Shown in pieces: positions 53,599 to 62,613 of a DNA stretch of 64,000 nucleotides (positions within the stretch are counted from its first letter, which is position 1; every line of letters begins with the position of its first letter). The DNA is from Tenacibaculum discolor (GTDB taxonomy: Bacteria; Bacteroidota; Bacteroidia; Flavobacteriales; Flavobacteriaceae). The stretch lies in the NCBI RefSeq assembly GCF_003664185.1, contig NZ_RCCS01000005.1, positions 496,001-560,000 on the forward strand, read 5' to 3'. Below the pieces are notes generated by a model. The model had not been told where the DNA came from and ran no database searches. It saw only the letters and a program-made list of their open reading frames with translations. The translations under genes and the position numbers were made by a program.

Positions 53599-54930
53599 AT
53601 GATAAAAAGAATAGCATATATACTCATAATAGTATGCTGTATTATAGTTACGGTTGGTTTTTTTAGATATAATCCAACCGTAACTTATACAAAAAAAGTT
53701 CCAGCATCAGCTGAAACAGTAGTCTATATTAATCTTCGAGAAATAGAATACAACATAGTTCTTAGTTTTTTAAAGCATCCACTTTCTCAGTTAGACTTTA
53801 AGGAATCTTCAGCTTCAAAAGAAGAGGAAAAGAAAGTAACATTATTAGATGAACTAGAAGTGCCTAATAGTTTGTTTTTCTATACCAATAAACAAGCGTT
53901 TAAAGACTTTTTTATTAGTAGCCCAATAGTTGTTAAGGAGAAAATTATAGAAGCTTTAAAAGAAGAGAATTTTACTGCAAAAAATGTTAGTAAAACTACA
54001 GTTTATAGCAAAGGAATAATAAGTTGTGTGCTGCAAAATAACTCTTTGCAAGTGTTATTGAAAAAACATAAAAAAGCACAAATATCACCTGAGTTATTAT
54101 CTAAATTAAATCAAGAAAATTACTTTTCTGAAAACGATTTAATTTTTAAACAAATAAAGAATAGTAAACAGCCAGTGGCTATTAGTACTTTACAAGGAGA
54201 CTTTTTTGAGTTTGTTATAGATGGAAGTAGTTTAAGAATCAAAGGTGAGTTGAGTGAAGAAAACAACTTTTTTGAGCCATTTAAAGCGACATCAGTAGCT
54301 GGTTCAATACTGAGTGTGTCAGGAAAGCTAAATACTGAACTAATAGCTGATAAATTAGGCGAAAACCTAAAGAAAAAGTTTAAAAAACTCACAACATTGT
54401 CATTAGACTCAGTTACTAATAAATGGGACGGAGTAGTAGAGGGTAATCTTACTTCTTTTATAGAAAAATCAGATACCATTGTAACTTATGAATATGATGA
54501 TGATTTTAATAAGGTAGAAAAAAAGGATATTCAAAAAACGATAACACCTAAGGTTACTTTTGAGTTGCAAGGAAACGACCTTTGTGATTACTTGAAAGAA
54601 AAAGAAGTGATTAAGAGAGTTGAGAATGAGGATCTATTAACATTAATGCCTTTGTTTACTACTTACAGTTTTTGTAAAGGAAACGGCTTAAAATTTACAT
54701 CTGAAAAAAATCAAAAGCTAACTAAAGATATCGACGGAAACAATAAGTTTTATTTCTTGTTTAATGTCGCCAATTATCAAGAAAAAGACAGAGGTATTTA
54801 CTCTTTAAAAAATAAATACCTAGATAAGGTAAAAACAATACAGTTGTTAGTAACTAATAATAATCAGTTAGATGCAACTATAGAGTTAAAAAACACTTCT
54901 AAAAACGTCTTTTTACAAATGCTAGATTAA
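53599..54930 (+). CDS. Membrane-anchored hypothetical protein, second of a paralogous pair
   Basis: The 443-residue protein has one N-terminal membrane span (IAYILIIVCCIIVTVGFF) and an extracytoplasmic body. The segment TYEYDDDFNKVEKKDIQKTI (~300) matches TYKYDEDYKRKEVTKTKEEF of its neighbour, and both end with a similar hydrophobic strand and short helix. No named family. The 3' end overlaps the convergent DUF3667 gene by four bases. Confidence 0.75.
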   Translation: MIKRIAYILIIVCCIIVTVGFFRYNPTVTYTKKVPASAETVVYINLREIEYNIVLSFLKHPLSQLDFKESSASKEEEKKVTLLDELEVPNSLFFYTNKQAFKDFFISSPIVVKEKIIEALKEENFTAKNVSKTTVYSKGIISCVLQNNSLQVLLKKHKKAQISPELLSKLNQENYFSENDLIFKQIKNSKQPVAISTLQGDFFEFVIDGSSLRIKGELSEENNFFEPFKATSVAGSILSVSGKLNTELIADKLGENLKKKFKKLTTLSLDSVTNKWDGVVEGNLTSFIEKSDTIVTYEYDDDFNKVEKKDIQKTITPKVTFELQGNDLCDYLKEKEVIKRVENEDLLTLMPLFTTYSFCKGNGLKFTSEKNQKLTKDIDGNNKFYFLFNVANYQEKDRGIYSLKNKYLDKVKTIQLLVTNNNQLDATIELKNTSKNVFLQMLD

Positions 54931-56039
54931 TAAAAAGCAAAAGCAGCAAACGATATAGCAATAGAGCCGAGCATAGCTAATATAAAAAACATTGTATTAG
55001 CAAGTATATATTTCATAAATGTCTTAAAGTACCCTTGATTATAAAACCTTTTCATGGCTATGAATAAATAAATCATGAAGAGTATTAAAAATACAGGTAA
55101 GAAGCTATTAGAGTGTTTGAAAAAATCTATAATGTAAAAAATAGAAAACAGCAGGAAGAGTACAGTTTGTACGTGAAATACAAAAACAAGATGCTCTACA
55201 TATGTATACTTTCTTCTAATGTAAATAAACTTTAAGAACAAAGTAAATAAAGGTAATAGTATAAATAGTGCGATAGAAGCATAGGATAGTACTTGGCGGA
55301 AAAACTTTTTTGCTTCATCTTTATCTAAAAAAACTGAGTTAAAAACTTTTGCACGTGAGTACCAAAAACGGTTGCTAAAGTTTTTCTCTGCTTTTAAGCT
55401 GTCTAAAGCAGCTTCAATAGGAACTTTAGGGTGCGCTTTTTGAAATTTCATAAATTTTACGATTCTGAAAGAATCGTTAGAGTCAGTTTTGGCCGGTTCT
55501 TGTTCAGAATTATATGAAACTGATGTGGAATCAGGTTTAGGCTGTGTCTTTTTTGCTTCAAGGGAGTCTTGGTTTTCAAGTTGCTTGAAAACTACATCTT
55601 GAATCGAGTCAAGATCTACTTCAATAGCATCGCTATTATCATTGTTTAATTTAATTTGAGAATTACTACTTGAAGATTTACCGATTCTTAATTCCTCAAA
55701 TTTTTTATAGCTATCGGTTATACTTATGATTAAAAAAAAGATAATTGAAGTAGCTAAATAAAACCTAAATGGATTGGTGTATCTAGTTCTTTTACCGTCA
55801 ATATAATCTTTAGAAACTTTCCCTGGGTTTATTAATAATGGAATTAGCGTTCTCCAAAACTTAGTGTCTAAAGAGAAAAAACCAGCAAAAAGTTCGCGAA
55901 GAAAAATGCCTAAGGTAATTTTTTTGCCTCTATTTTTTTGTCCACATTCAGGACAAAACTTTTCATTGTTGGTAAAAGGATGTCCGCAGTTTAAACAGTT
56001 AGCATCTCTTATAACTGGAACTTTGTTTTTTTTTATCAT
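54927..56039 (-). CDS. DUF3667 zinc-ribbon membrane protein
   Basis: The 370-residue protein has a four-Cys zinc ribbon (CLNCGHPF...CPECGQ, ~14-36), then the family segment RELFAGFFSLDTKFWRTL and about five membrane spans. A long charged insert lies at ~115-215. The family is common in Bacteroidetes, of unknown function. Its ATG overlaps the apaG stop (TAATG), implying coupled translation. Confidence 0.9.
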   Translation of the reverse strand: MIKKNKVPVIRDANCLNCGHPFTNNEKFCPECGQKNRGKKITLGIFLRELFAGFFSLDTKFWRTLIPLLINPGKVSKDYIDGKRTRYTNPFRFYLATSIIFFLIISITDSYKKFEELRIGKSSSSNSQIKLNNDNSDAIEVDLDSIQDVVFKQLENQDSLEAKKTQPKPDSTSVSYNSEQEPAKTDSNDSFRIVKFMKFQKAHPKVPIEAALDSLKAEKNFSNRFWYSRAKVFNSVFLDKDEAKKFFRQVLSYASIALFILLPLFTLFLKFIYIRRKYTYVEHLVFVFHVQTVLFLLFSIFYIIDFFKHSNSFLPVFLILFMIYLFIAMKRFYNQGYFKTFMKYILANTMFFILAMLGSIAISFAAFAFY

Positions 56040-56425
56040 TAGTTTAAAATAGCAGTAGTGGTTAATTGAAAAGTTGGAATGGTTACTAAGAATTCCTCGA
56101 GTGTTTTTACATTAATCATTTTATAATTACCTCCCATAGCGCCAGTAGTAGAAAGTAAAAAACAATTAGATCTATAGTTATAAATATCGTTAGGTTTTAA
56201 GGTAGGGGTTTCTCCAACAACACCTTCACCTTCCACATATTCAGTGCTATTAAGAGCATCAAAAATAACCCAAAAACGTTCTAGTAGTTTTACAGTGTCT
56301 TTTGATCTATTTTCTATAGAGATATAGTAGCTAAAAGCATAGTACTGTCGATGCCCTCTGTAAACAGAGCCCCTAAATGATGTTTTTACAGAAATCTTAA
56401 TGCCTTTTGTTACTTGTTGAAACAT
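56039..56425 (-). CDS. apaG: ApaG family protein
   Basis: The 128-residue protein has the ApaG immunoglobulin-like fold signature FAFSYYISIENRSKDTVKLLERFW, GEGVVGETPTLKPNDIYNY and the glycine-rich TTGAMGGNYKM. Found by homology with E. coli ApaG (linked to Co2+/Mg2+ efflux and Ap4A metabolism); its real activity is uncertain. Confidence 0.93.
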   Translation of the reverse strand: MFQQVTKGIKISVKTSFRGSVYRGHRQYYAFSYYISIENRSKDTVKLLERFWVIFDALNSTEYVEGEGVVGETPTLKPNDIYNYRSNCFLLSTTGAMGGNYKMINVKTLEEFLVTIPTFQLTTTAILN

Positions 56426-56476
56426 ATGATAAAGATAGTTCTTTTTCAGTTTTTAGTCAATGTTTCTAAGGATACC

Positions 56477-57709
56477 TTACCTATTTTGGTTAAAAAATCC
56501 GTAACCTACACCAATTACTCTGTCGTAAATTTCACCAAAAGGTTTGTAGTAAACAATCACAGTGTATTCATTTTCTGTTTGATAAAATGAGCCGTCAACT
56601 TCATGTAAATCAACATTTTTGTTATTGTCTAAAGTAGCGTAGCTATAGTTGTAGAAGCCTTGCTTAAAGGGTAATGTAGTTTTGTAAATTTTCTGAGAAG
56701 AGTCGTAAGTCATTTTATTCTCTTCAGATAATTCGTAATTGTTAAAAGCTCCATAAACAAAAACTTCTTTGTTCTCGTAAGGCTCAAAAGCTTCTAAAGA
56801 AAAATGAACTAAGGAGTAATCAGCTTCTGTATTGTCTCTATTGTCAACGACATCACGTTCTGTGGTTCTTACAACAAACTGTCCATTGATATCGGGGTTA
56901 TATGTATATATTTTATCATTACGAGGTTCGTCTGTGTAAAGGTAGCTATGATATAGGTTTTTACGTTCTACTCTAGCAACATTTAAACTGGAGTTTCTTA
57001 TGAATTTTGTATCAAAATTTAAAAATTCGTTTCCTCCCCAAAAATTAGTTTTTACAGTATGATTATAAAGTAGTTGCTGAGGTTTTATAAAAATAGGTTG
57101 AAGATTAGTAATAGCTGTATTCCAATTATGGTTTTGAAACAATGTTACATTAATTTCTTGAGATGGAGTGTTTATCTGTAAACCAGGGTGGTTAACTGAA
57201 AATTGAACGGTTTGTTGTTGATTGGTTGTTGCTGCGTTTCTACTTCTAAAAGCAGCAACCCCAACGGTAGTAATGTCTTCGTAAAACACACAGCGTCTTG
57301 TAAAAACAACTTCGTAATCCTCATCTATAACAGATATTAAATAATTACCACTTTTGGTAATAATTGTATTTTGATTAGGAATCTCTACAGAGTAGTGTGT
57401 GTAGGGTTGTAGTGTGTTAAAAGAATTGGTGAAATTAATAATTTCATTTTGTTCAAAACCCTCAATATATTGATTGCTGGTCATTGAACTAGGTTTCCAA
57501 TCATGAGTCATGTGTTCAATTTTATATTGATACTGTTTGCTGTCAGCATCTAAATCGTCAAAAGACAATTTTAAAACATCGCCTAAACGAACAATTGGAG
57601 CGTAAAAATTAGGGTTATTTTTAGGTCGTAATTGTACAGTTTTTATGTTTTGAGCAAAGCTCGAAACAACTAATAAAAAGGCAATTAAGGATAGTTCTTT
57701 TTTTATCAT
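56477..57709 (-). CDS. Type IX secretion system Plug protein (DUF5103)
   Basis: The 410-residue protein has a signal peptide (LSLIAFLLVVSSFAQ) and the DUF5103 layout, opening with IKTVQLRPKNNPNFYAPIVR, and several beta-sandwich domains. Plug (DUF5103) blocks the SprA translocon pore of the type IX secretion system in Flavobacterium johnsoniae. A near-perfect promoter (TTG, 19 bases, TACTTTTG) lies just upstream. Confidence 0.88.
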   Translation of the reverse strand: MIKKELSLIAFLLVVSSFAQNIKTVQLRPKNNPNFYAPIVRLGDVLKLSFDDLDADSKQYQYKIEHMTHDWKPSSMTSNQYIEGFEQNEIINFTNSFNTLQPYTHYSVEIPNQNTIITKSGNYLISVIDEDYEVVFTRRCVFYEDITTVGVAAFRSRNAATTNQQQTVQFSVNHPGLQINTPSQEINVTLFQNHNWNTAITNLQPIFIKPQQLLYNHTVKTNFWGGNEFLNFDTKFIRNSSLNVARVERKNLYHSYLYTDEPRNDKIYTYNPDINGQFVVRTTERDVVDNRDNTEADYSLVHFSLEAFEPYENKEVFVYGAFNNYELSEENKMTYDSSQKIYKTTLPFKQGFYNYSYATLDNNKNVDLHEVDGSFYQTENEYTVIVYYKPFGEIYDRVIGVGYGFFNQNR

Positions 57710-57716
57710 GATGTAA

Positions 57717-57746
57717 CAAAAGTATCAAAATATAAGCCAAAGACAA
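57717..57746 (-). promoter_or_regulatory. Bacteroidetes promoter of the Plug gene
   Basis: TTG (57744-57746), a 19-base spacer and TACTTTTG (57717-57724) on the minus strand, 8 bases before the ATG. The leader would be very short. Confidence 0.65.
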
Positions 57747-57828
57747 GGTTTTTATTTAGAATAAATATAAATAATAAGGTTTCGTAAAGATAAAAATGTT
57801 TTTGTTCTGCAAAGGGATTCAAAATTTT

Positions 57829-57836
57829 TAAATTTG
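57829..57836 (+). promoter_or_regulatory. -7 promoter element of the nqr operon
   Basis: TAAATTTG, 35 bases upstream of the nqrA ATG. TTTG at 57801-57804 is slightly too far for a standard -33 box. Confidence 0.45.
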
Positions 57837-57871
57837 CGTGTTTTTTAAGAAAATCAAATTAATCAGTTCCT

Positions 57872-59224
57872 ATGTCAAAAGACATCCGTATTAAGAAAGG
57901 CTTGGACATCAAGCTAGTTGGCGAGGCAGAACAGTTAACTACCGAACTTCAATCAGGTAGTGTGTTTGCAGTAAAGCCAGATGATTTTCACGGCGTTATT
58001 CCTAAAATTTTAGCAAAAGAAGGTACAGAAGTAAAAGCAGGTGAAGCACTTTTTTATTCAAAAAGTGATGAGCGTATTTTATTCCCTAGCCCTGTTAGTG
58101 GTAAAGTTACAGAAATCGTTCGTGGAGCACGAAGAAAAGTTTTAGCAATTAAAATCACTGCTGATGCACAGCAGGAATACAAAGATTTTGGTAAAAAAGA
58201 TGTAGACGCAATGTCTGGAGAAGAGGTTAAAAACCACTTGTTTGCTTCAGGTTGTTGGCCGTTTGTAAAACAACGTCCGTACGACGTGGTTGCAAACCCT
58301 AATCAAGCACCAAAAGCAATTTTTGTATCAGCCTACGCAAGTGCACCTTTAGCAGCCGATTATGATTATGCGTTAAAAGGCAAAGAAGCAGAATTACAAG
58401 CAGCTTTAACAGCGTTAACAAAATTAACAGCTGGTAAAGTACATGTTTCTGTAGCTAAAAACTCAACACTATCACCATTTAAAGATGTGAAAGGAGTTGA
58501 GTTGCATAAAGTTTCAGGTCCACATCCAGTAGGAAATGTTAGTACTCAAATAGCACAAATTAATCCTATTAACAAAGGAGAAGTTGTGTGGGTAGTTACA
58601 CCTCAAGACTTAGTAGTAATAGGAGAGTTATTATTAACTGGAAAGTTTAACATTACTCGTACAATTGCATTAGCAGGATCTAAATTTAACAAACCACAGT
58701 ATGTAACTGCAAAAGCAGGAGCGCAAATTGCTGATGTTGTTAAAGGAAATTTAGATGCCAATAATGCTCGTATAATTAGTGGAAATGTTTTAAGTGGTTT
58801 AGAAGTTAAAGAAGATGGTTTCTTAGGATACTACGATAACTTAATTACAGCTATCCCAGAAGGAGATGACTATGAGTTATTTGGGTGGAATAAGCCAGTT
58901 TTTAATAAAATATCTACTTCTAGAGCATTAACTTTTTCTTGGTTAAATCCAAAGAAAAAATATGACTTAGATACGAATACTAACGGAGAGCATAGAGCAT
59001 TTGTAGTAACAGGTTCTTATGAAGAAATTTTCCCGTTAGATATCTATCCGATGCAATTATTAAAAGCTTGTATGTACAAGGATCTTGACGAAATGGAAGG
59101 ATTAGGAGCTTACGAAATTGCACCAGAAGATTTTGCGTTAACAGAATTTATTTGTGTGTCGAAACAACCTCACCAAAAAATAATTCGTGAAGGATTAGAT
59201 TTAATGAGAGAAGAATTAGGATAA
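57872..59224 (+). CDS. nqrA: Na+-translocating NADH:quinone reductase subunit A
   Basis: The 450-residue peripheral subunit opens IRIKKGLDIKLVGEAEQL and contains the biotin-carrier-like N-terminal fold and the quinone-associated region (GPHPVGNVSTQIAQINPI). The nqrABCDEF order is complete and tight on the plus strand, with nqrB three bases downstream. The complex oxidises NADH, reduces quinone and pumps Na+, as in marine bacteria. Confidence 0.97.
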   Translation: MSKDIRIKKGLDIKLVGEAEQLTTELQSGSVFAVKPDDFHGVIPKILAKEGTEVKAGEALFYSKSDERILFPSPVSGKVTEIVRGARRKVLAIKITADAQQEYKDFGKKDVDAMSGEEVKNHLFASGCWPFVKQRPYDVVANPNQAPKAIFVSAYASAPLAADYDYALKGKEAELQAALTALTKLTAGKVHVSVAKNSTLSPFKDVKGVELHKVSGPHPVGNVSTQIAQINPINKGEVVWVVTPQDLVVIGELLLTGKFNITRTIALAGSKFNKPQYVTAKAGAQIADVVKGNLDANNARIISGNVLSGLEVKEDGFLGYYDNLITAIPEGDDYELFGWNKPVFNKISTSRALTFSWLNPKKKYDLDTNTNGEHRAFVVTGSYEEIFPLDIYPMQLLKACMYKDLDEMEGLGAYEIAPEDFALTEFICVSKQPHQKIIREGLDLMREELG

Positions 59225-59227
59225 GAT

Positions 59228-60433
59228 ATGGGCTTAAAACAAAACTTACATAATTTAAAAAAGAAGTATGAAGGAACTAAAATAGCTCCGCTATTCAATG
59301 GTTTTCATACATTCTTATATATGCCGAATGAGACAACTCATGGAGGAACTCACATTAAGTCGGCAGATGATCTTAAACGTACAATGAATACAGTAATCAT
59401 GGCATTAATTCCATGTTTAATATTCGGTATGTTTAATGCAGGGTATCAGCATAATCTTCAAATAGAAGCCGTTTCAAACGCAACTGGTTTCTTTTCTGGA
59501 GAATTTTGGAATATGGATAACTTACTAATCGGTTTAGTTAAAATATTACCGTTAGTAATCGTATCGTATGTTGTTGGTTTAGCAATAGAATTTATTTTCT
59601 GTATAATCAAAGGACATGAGATAGAAGAAGGATACTTAGTAACAGGAATGTTAGTTCCGTTAATTGTACCAGTAGATTTACCATTATGGATGCTAGCAGT
59701 AGCAGTAGCTTTTGGTGTTGTAATTGGTAAGGAAGTATTTGGAGGAACTGGGATGAATATCTTAAACCCAGCCTTAACAATTCGTGCATTCTTATTCTTT
59801 GCATATCCAACATGGATGTCTGGAGATAAAGTATGGGTTCAAGGAGCTGTAGAAGCTGCAGGAACAGCTGATGCTATTTCAGGAGAAACTATCTTAGGAA
59901 GTTTAGCACAGTCGCAACCATTAAACTATTCAGTTTCTGATATGTTCTTTGGATTTATTCCAGGTTCTGTAGGAGAAACTTCAACATTATTAATTTTATT
60001 AGGAGCTTTATTCCTAATCTTTACAAAGATTGGAAGCTGGAGAATTATGTTATCTGCAGTTATTGGAGCTTTAGTAATGGGATTCATCTTTAACCAAGTA
60101 GTTGATATGGGATGGATTGGTGAAACAAGTAAGTTTTACGGATTAATGAGCTTAGATTTTTGGAAACATTTATTAATTGGAGGTTTTGCATTTGGTGCGG
60201 TATACATGGCCACAGACCCTGTTACAGCATCGCAAACTAACAAAGGAAAGTGGATTTATGGATTCTTAATTGGATTTATGTCAATTATGATTCGTGTATT
60301 CAACCCAGCATACCCAGAAGGAGTAATGTTAGCAATCTTATTAATGAACGTATTTGCTCCAACAATTGACCATTACGTAGTTCAAGGTAATGTTAAGAGA
60401 AGATTAAAACGTTTAAAAGCTAAAACTGCCTAA
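59228..60433 (+). CDS. nqrB: Na+-translocating NADH:quinone reductase subunit B
   Basis: The 401-residue membrane protein has about ten spans. The FMN-attachment Thr is in DAISGETIL (~215-223; Thr221), where the usual motif is SGAT; here Ala is replaced by Glu. NqrB also carries riboflavin and forms part of the sodium path. Confidence 0.96.
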   Translation: MGLKQNLHNLKKKYEGTKIAPLFNGFHTFLYMPNETTHGGTHIKSADDLKRTMNTVIMALIPCLIFGMFNAGYQHNLQIEAVSNATGFFSGEFWNMDNLLIGLVKILPLVIVSYVVGLAIEFIFCIIKGHEIEEGYLVTGMLVPLIVPVDLPLWMLAVAVAFGVVIGKEVFGGTGMNILNPALTIRAFLFFAYPTWMSGDKVWVQGAVEAAGTADAISGETILGSLAQSQPLNYSVSDMFFGFIPGSVGETSTLLILLGALFLIFTKIGSWRIMLSAVIGALVMGFIFNQVVDMGWIGETSKFYGLMSLDFWKHLLIGGFAFGAVYMATDPVTASQTNKGKWIYGFLIGFMSIMIRVFNPAYPEGVMLAILLMNVFAPTIDHYVVQGNVKRRLKRLKAKTA

Positions 60434-60435
60434 TT

Positions 60436-61176
60436 ATGAGTAAGAAGACAGATAGTAATTTATATACGGTACTTTTCGCCATAGGAATGGTGTTAGTAGT
60501 AGGTGCGTTGTTAGCTTTTACAGCGTCATCACTTCGCCCAACAATCGATGCTAATAAACGTATCGAGAAGCAGCAAAATATTTTGTATGCAATGGGTGTT
60601 AATGAAAATGATGAAACAAGTGTAGAGTTTGTTTCAAAAGATAAAGTAGCAGAAGAGTTTGCTAAATACATTAAAAAACAATTAGTAATCGAAGGAGATA
60701 ATGTTTCTGAAGATGCCGAAGCGTATTTAATCGATATAAAAAAGCAACAAACAGCAGCTAAAGAAGGTAAAACAAGAAAATTACCATTATTTGTAGGTGA
60801 AAAAGAAGGAAAAACATTCTATATCGCTCCAATTAGAGGTAAAGGTCTTTGGGATGCTATTTGGGGGTATGTTGCAATGGATAAAAATATGGTAGTTCAA
60901 GGAGTTTTCTTCGATCACAAAGGAGAAACACCTGGTTTAGGAGCTAACATTAAGCAACGTTACTTTATGGATGATTTTATTGGAGAAGATTTAATGAATA
61001 ACGGTTCTTTTAAAGGAATTTCAGTTTCTAAATCTAACAATGATCCAAAGAATGAAGATAAAAATGATAATGAGGTAGATGCAATTGCAGGAGCAACTAT
61101 TACTGGTAACGGAGTAGCTGCAATGATTAAATCTGAAATAGGTTTATACGTACCTTACTTTAAAACATTAAAATAA
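60436..61176 (+). CDS. nqrC: Na+-translocating NADH:quinone reductase subunit C
   Basis: The 246-residue protein has one N-terminal span (YTVLFAIGMVLVVGALLAF) and a periplasmic FMN-binding domain, with the FMN attachment motif in DAIAGATITGNGV (Thr221), an ApbE target. The ATG follows the nqrB stop by two bases. Confidence 0.97.
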   Translation: MSKKTDSNLYTVLFAIGMVLVVGALLAFTASSLRPTIDANKRIEKQQNILYAMGVNENDETSVEFVSKDKVAEEFAKYIKKQLVIEGDNVSEDAEAYLIDIKKQQTAAKEGKTRKLPLFVGEKEGKTFYIAPIRGKGLWDAIWGYVAMDKNMVVQGVFFDHKGETPGLGANIKQRYFMDDFIGEDLMNNGSFKGISVSKSNNDPKNEDKNDNEVDAIAGATITGNGVAAMIKSEIGLYVPYFKTLK

Positions 61177-61178
61177 AT

Positions 61179-61823
61179 ATGGGACTTTTATCAAAAAAAG
61201 ACGCAGCATTAATTACTGATCCATTAGCAGATAATAACCCAATTACAATTCAGGTATTAGGTATTTGTTCTGCATTAGCAATTACAGCAGAGTTAAAAGC
61301 CTCTATTGTAATGTCTATATCGGTATTATTTGTATTAGGAGTAGGGAATGTAGTAATCTCGTTAATGAGAAATATTATTCCATCAAAAATTAGAATTATT
61401 GTACAGTTAATCGTAGTAGCTACGTTAGTAATTATTGTAGACCAAGTGCTAAAAGCATTTGCGTACGATTTAAGTAAAACCTTATCGGTATTTATTGGGT
61501 TAATTATTACCAACTGTATTATTATGGGACGTTTTGAAGCATTTGCTTTAGGTAATGGACCATGGAGATCGTTTTTAGATGGAATAGGAAATGCTTTAGG
61601 ATATGCAGTAATCTTAATTATTGTAGGATTCTTTAGAGAATTATTCGGTTCAGGTACTTTATTAGGATTTAAAGTACTAGGTGATCCTATCGAAAAAACA
61701 GGATTGTATGCTTTAGGATACGAAAACAACGGGTTTATGTTATTATCACCAATGGCATTAATTGTTGTAGGTATTATTATTTGGGTACAACGTACAAGAA
61801 ATAAAGCATTAGTAGAAGACTAA
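61179..61823 (+). CDS. nqrD: Na+-translocating NADH:quinone reductase subunit D
   Basis: The 214-residue membrane protein has about six spans; the signatures DPLADNNPITIQVLGICSA and LIITNCIIMGRFEAFA (with the Cys of the Fe centre shared with NqrE) are present. Starts two bases after nqrC. Confidence 0.97.
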   Translation: MGLLSKKDAALITDPLADNNPITIQVLGICSALAITAELKASIVMSISVLFVLGVGNVVISLMRNIIPSKIRIIVQLIVVATLVIIVDQVLKAFAYDLSKTLSVFIGLIITNCIIMGRFEAFALGNGPWRSFLDGIGNALGYAVILIIVGFFRELFGSGTLLGFKVLGDPIEKTGLYALGYENNGFMLLSPMALIVVGIIIWVQRTRNKALVED

Positions 61824-61854
61824 CCTAAGTTAGTGTTCATTAAAAATATAGAAA

Positions 61855-62613
61855 ATGGAACATATAGAATTATTTTTCAAATCGATATTTATAGATAACA
61901 TGGTATTTGCTACCTTTTTAGGAATGTGTTCTTACCTTGCTGTATCTAAAAAAGTATCAACAGCCGTAGGTTTAGGAGCTGCAGTAATCTTTGTATTAGC
62001 AGTTACAGTACCAGTAAACTGGTTGTTAGATCAATACTTATTACAACCTGGAGCTTTAAAGTGGTTAGGAGAAGAGTATGTAGATTATGACTTAAGTTTC
62101 TTATCATTTATCATGTTTATTGCAACAATTGCAACCATGGTACAATTAGTAGAAATTATTGTTGAAAAATTCGCACCAGCATTATATAACTCTTTAGGTA
62201 TTTTCTTACCGTTAATTGCAGTAAACTGTGCAATTTTAGGAGGATCTTTATTTATGCAGTCTCGTGAAATTCCAACATTAGGTTTATCATTTACGTACGG
62301 TATTGGTTCAGGAATCGGGTGGTTTTTAGCAATTTTAGCAATTGCAGCTATTCGTGAAAAAATCAGATACTCATCTGTGCCACCAGCATTAAGAGGTTTA
62401 GGTATTACATTCATTATTACAGGTTTAATGGCTATCGGATTCATGAGTTTCGGTGGAATGTTAACTGGAGGTGATGATGCAGGTAAAAAAGAAGAAACTG
62501 CTGAAGTTAAGGTTGAAAAGAAAGAAGTTGAAGAAAAGGTAGTAGAGGAAACTGAAAAGACTGAAGAGAAAGCAGAAGAATTAGCTAATAACACTAAAGA
62601 AATTACAGAATAA
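61855..62613 (+). CDS. nqrE: Na+-translocating NADH:quinone reductase subunit E with acidic/basic C-terminal extension
   Basis: The 252-residue membrane protein has about six spans (~1-205; [13 protein letters not shown] and [15 protein letters not shown] include the Fe-binding Cys) and then a ~45-residue Lys/Glu-rich tail (~207-252, [18 protein letters not shown]) absent from the ~200-residue proteobacterial NqrE. The tail is probably helical and extramembrane. The stop overlaps the nqrF start by one base. Confidence 0.96.
   Translation: MEHIELFFKSIFIDNMVFATFLGMCSYLAVSKKVSTAVGLGAAVIFVLAVTVPVNWLLDQYLLQPGALKWLGEEYVDYDLSFLSFIMFIATIATMVQLVEIIVEKFAPALYNSLGIFLPLIAVNCAILGGSLFMQSREIPTLGLSFTYGIGSGIGWFLAILAIAAIREKIRYSSVPPALRGLGITFIITGLMAIGFMSFGGMLTGGDDAGKKEETAEVKVEKKEVEEKVVEETEKTEEKAEELANNTKEITE

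Noticed and set aside
61250..61729. 159-codon minus-strand frame opposite nqrD
   Set aside because: Shadow of a certain nqr gene.
62085..62594. 169-codon minus-strand frame opposite nqrE
   Set aside because: Shadow of nqrE with repetitive Ser/Thr/Ile content and no homology. nqrE is certain.
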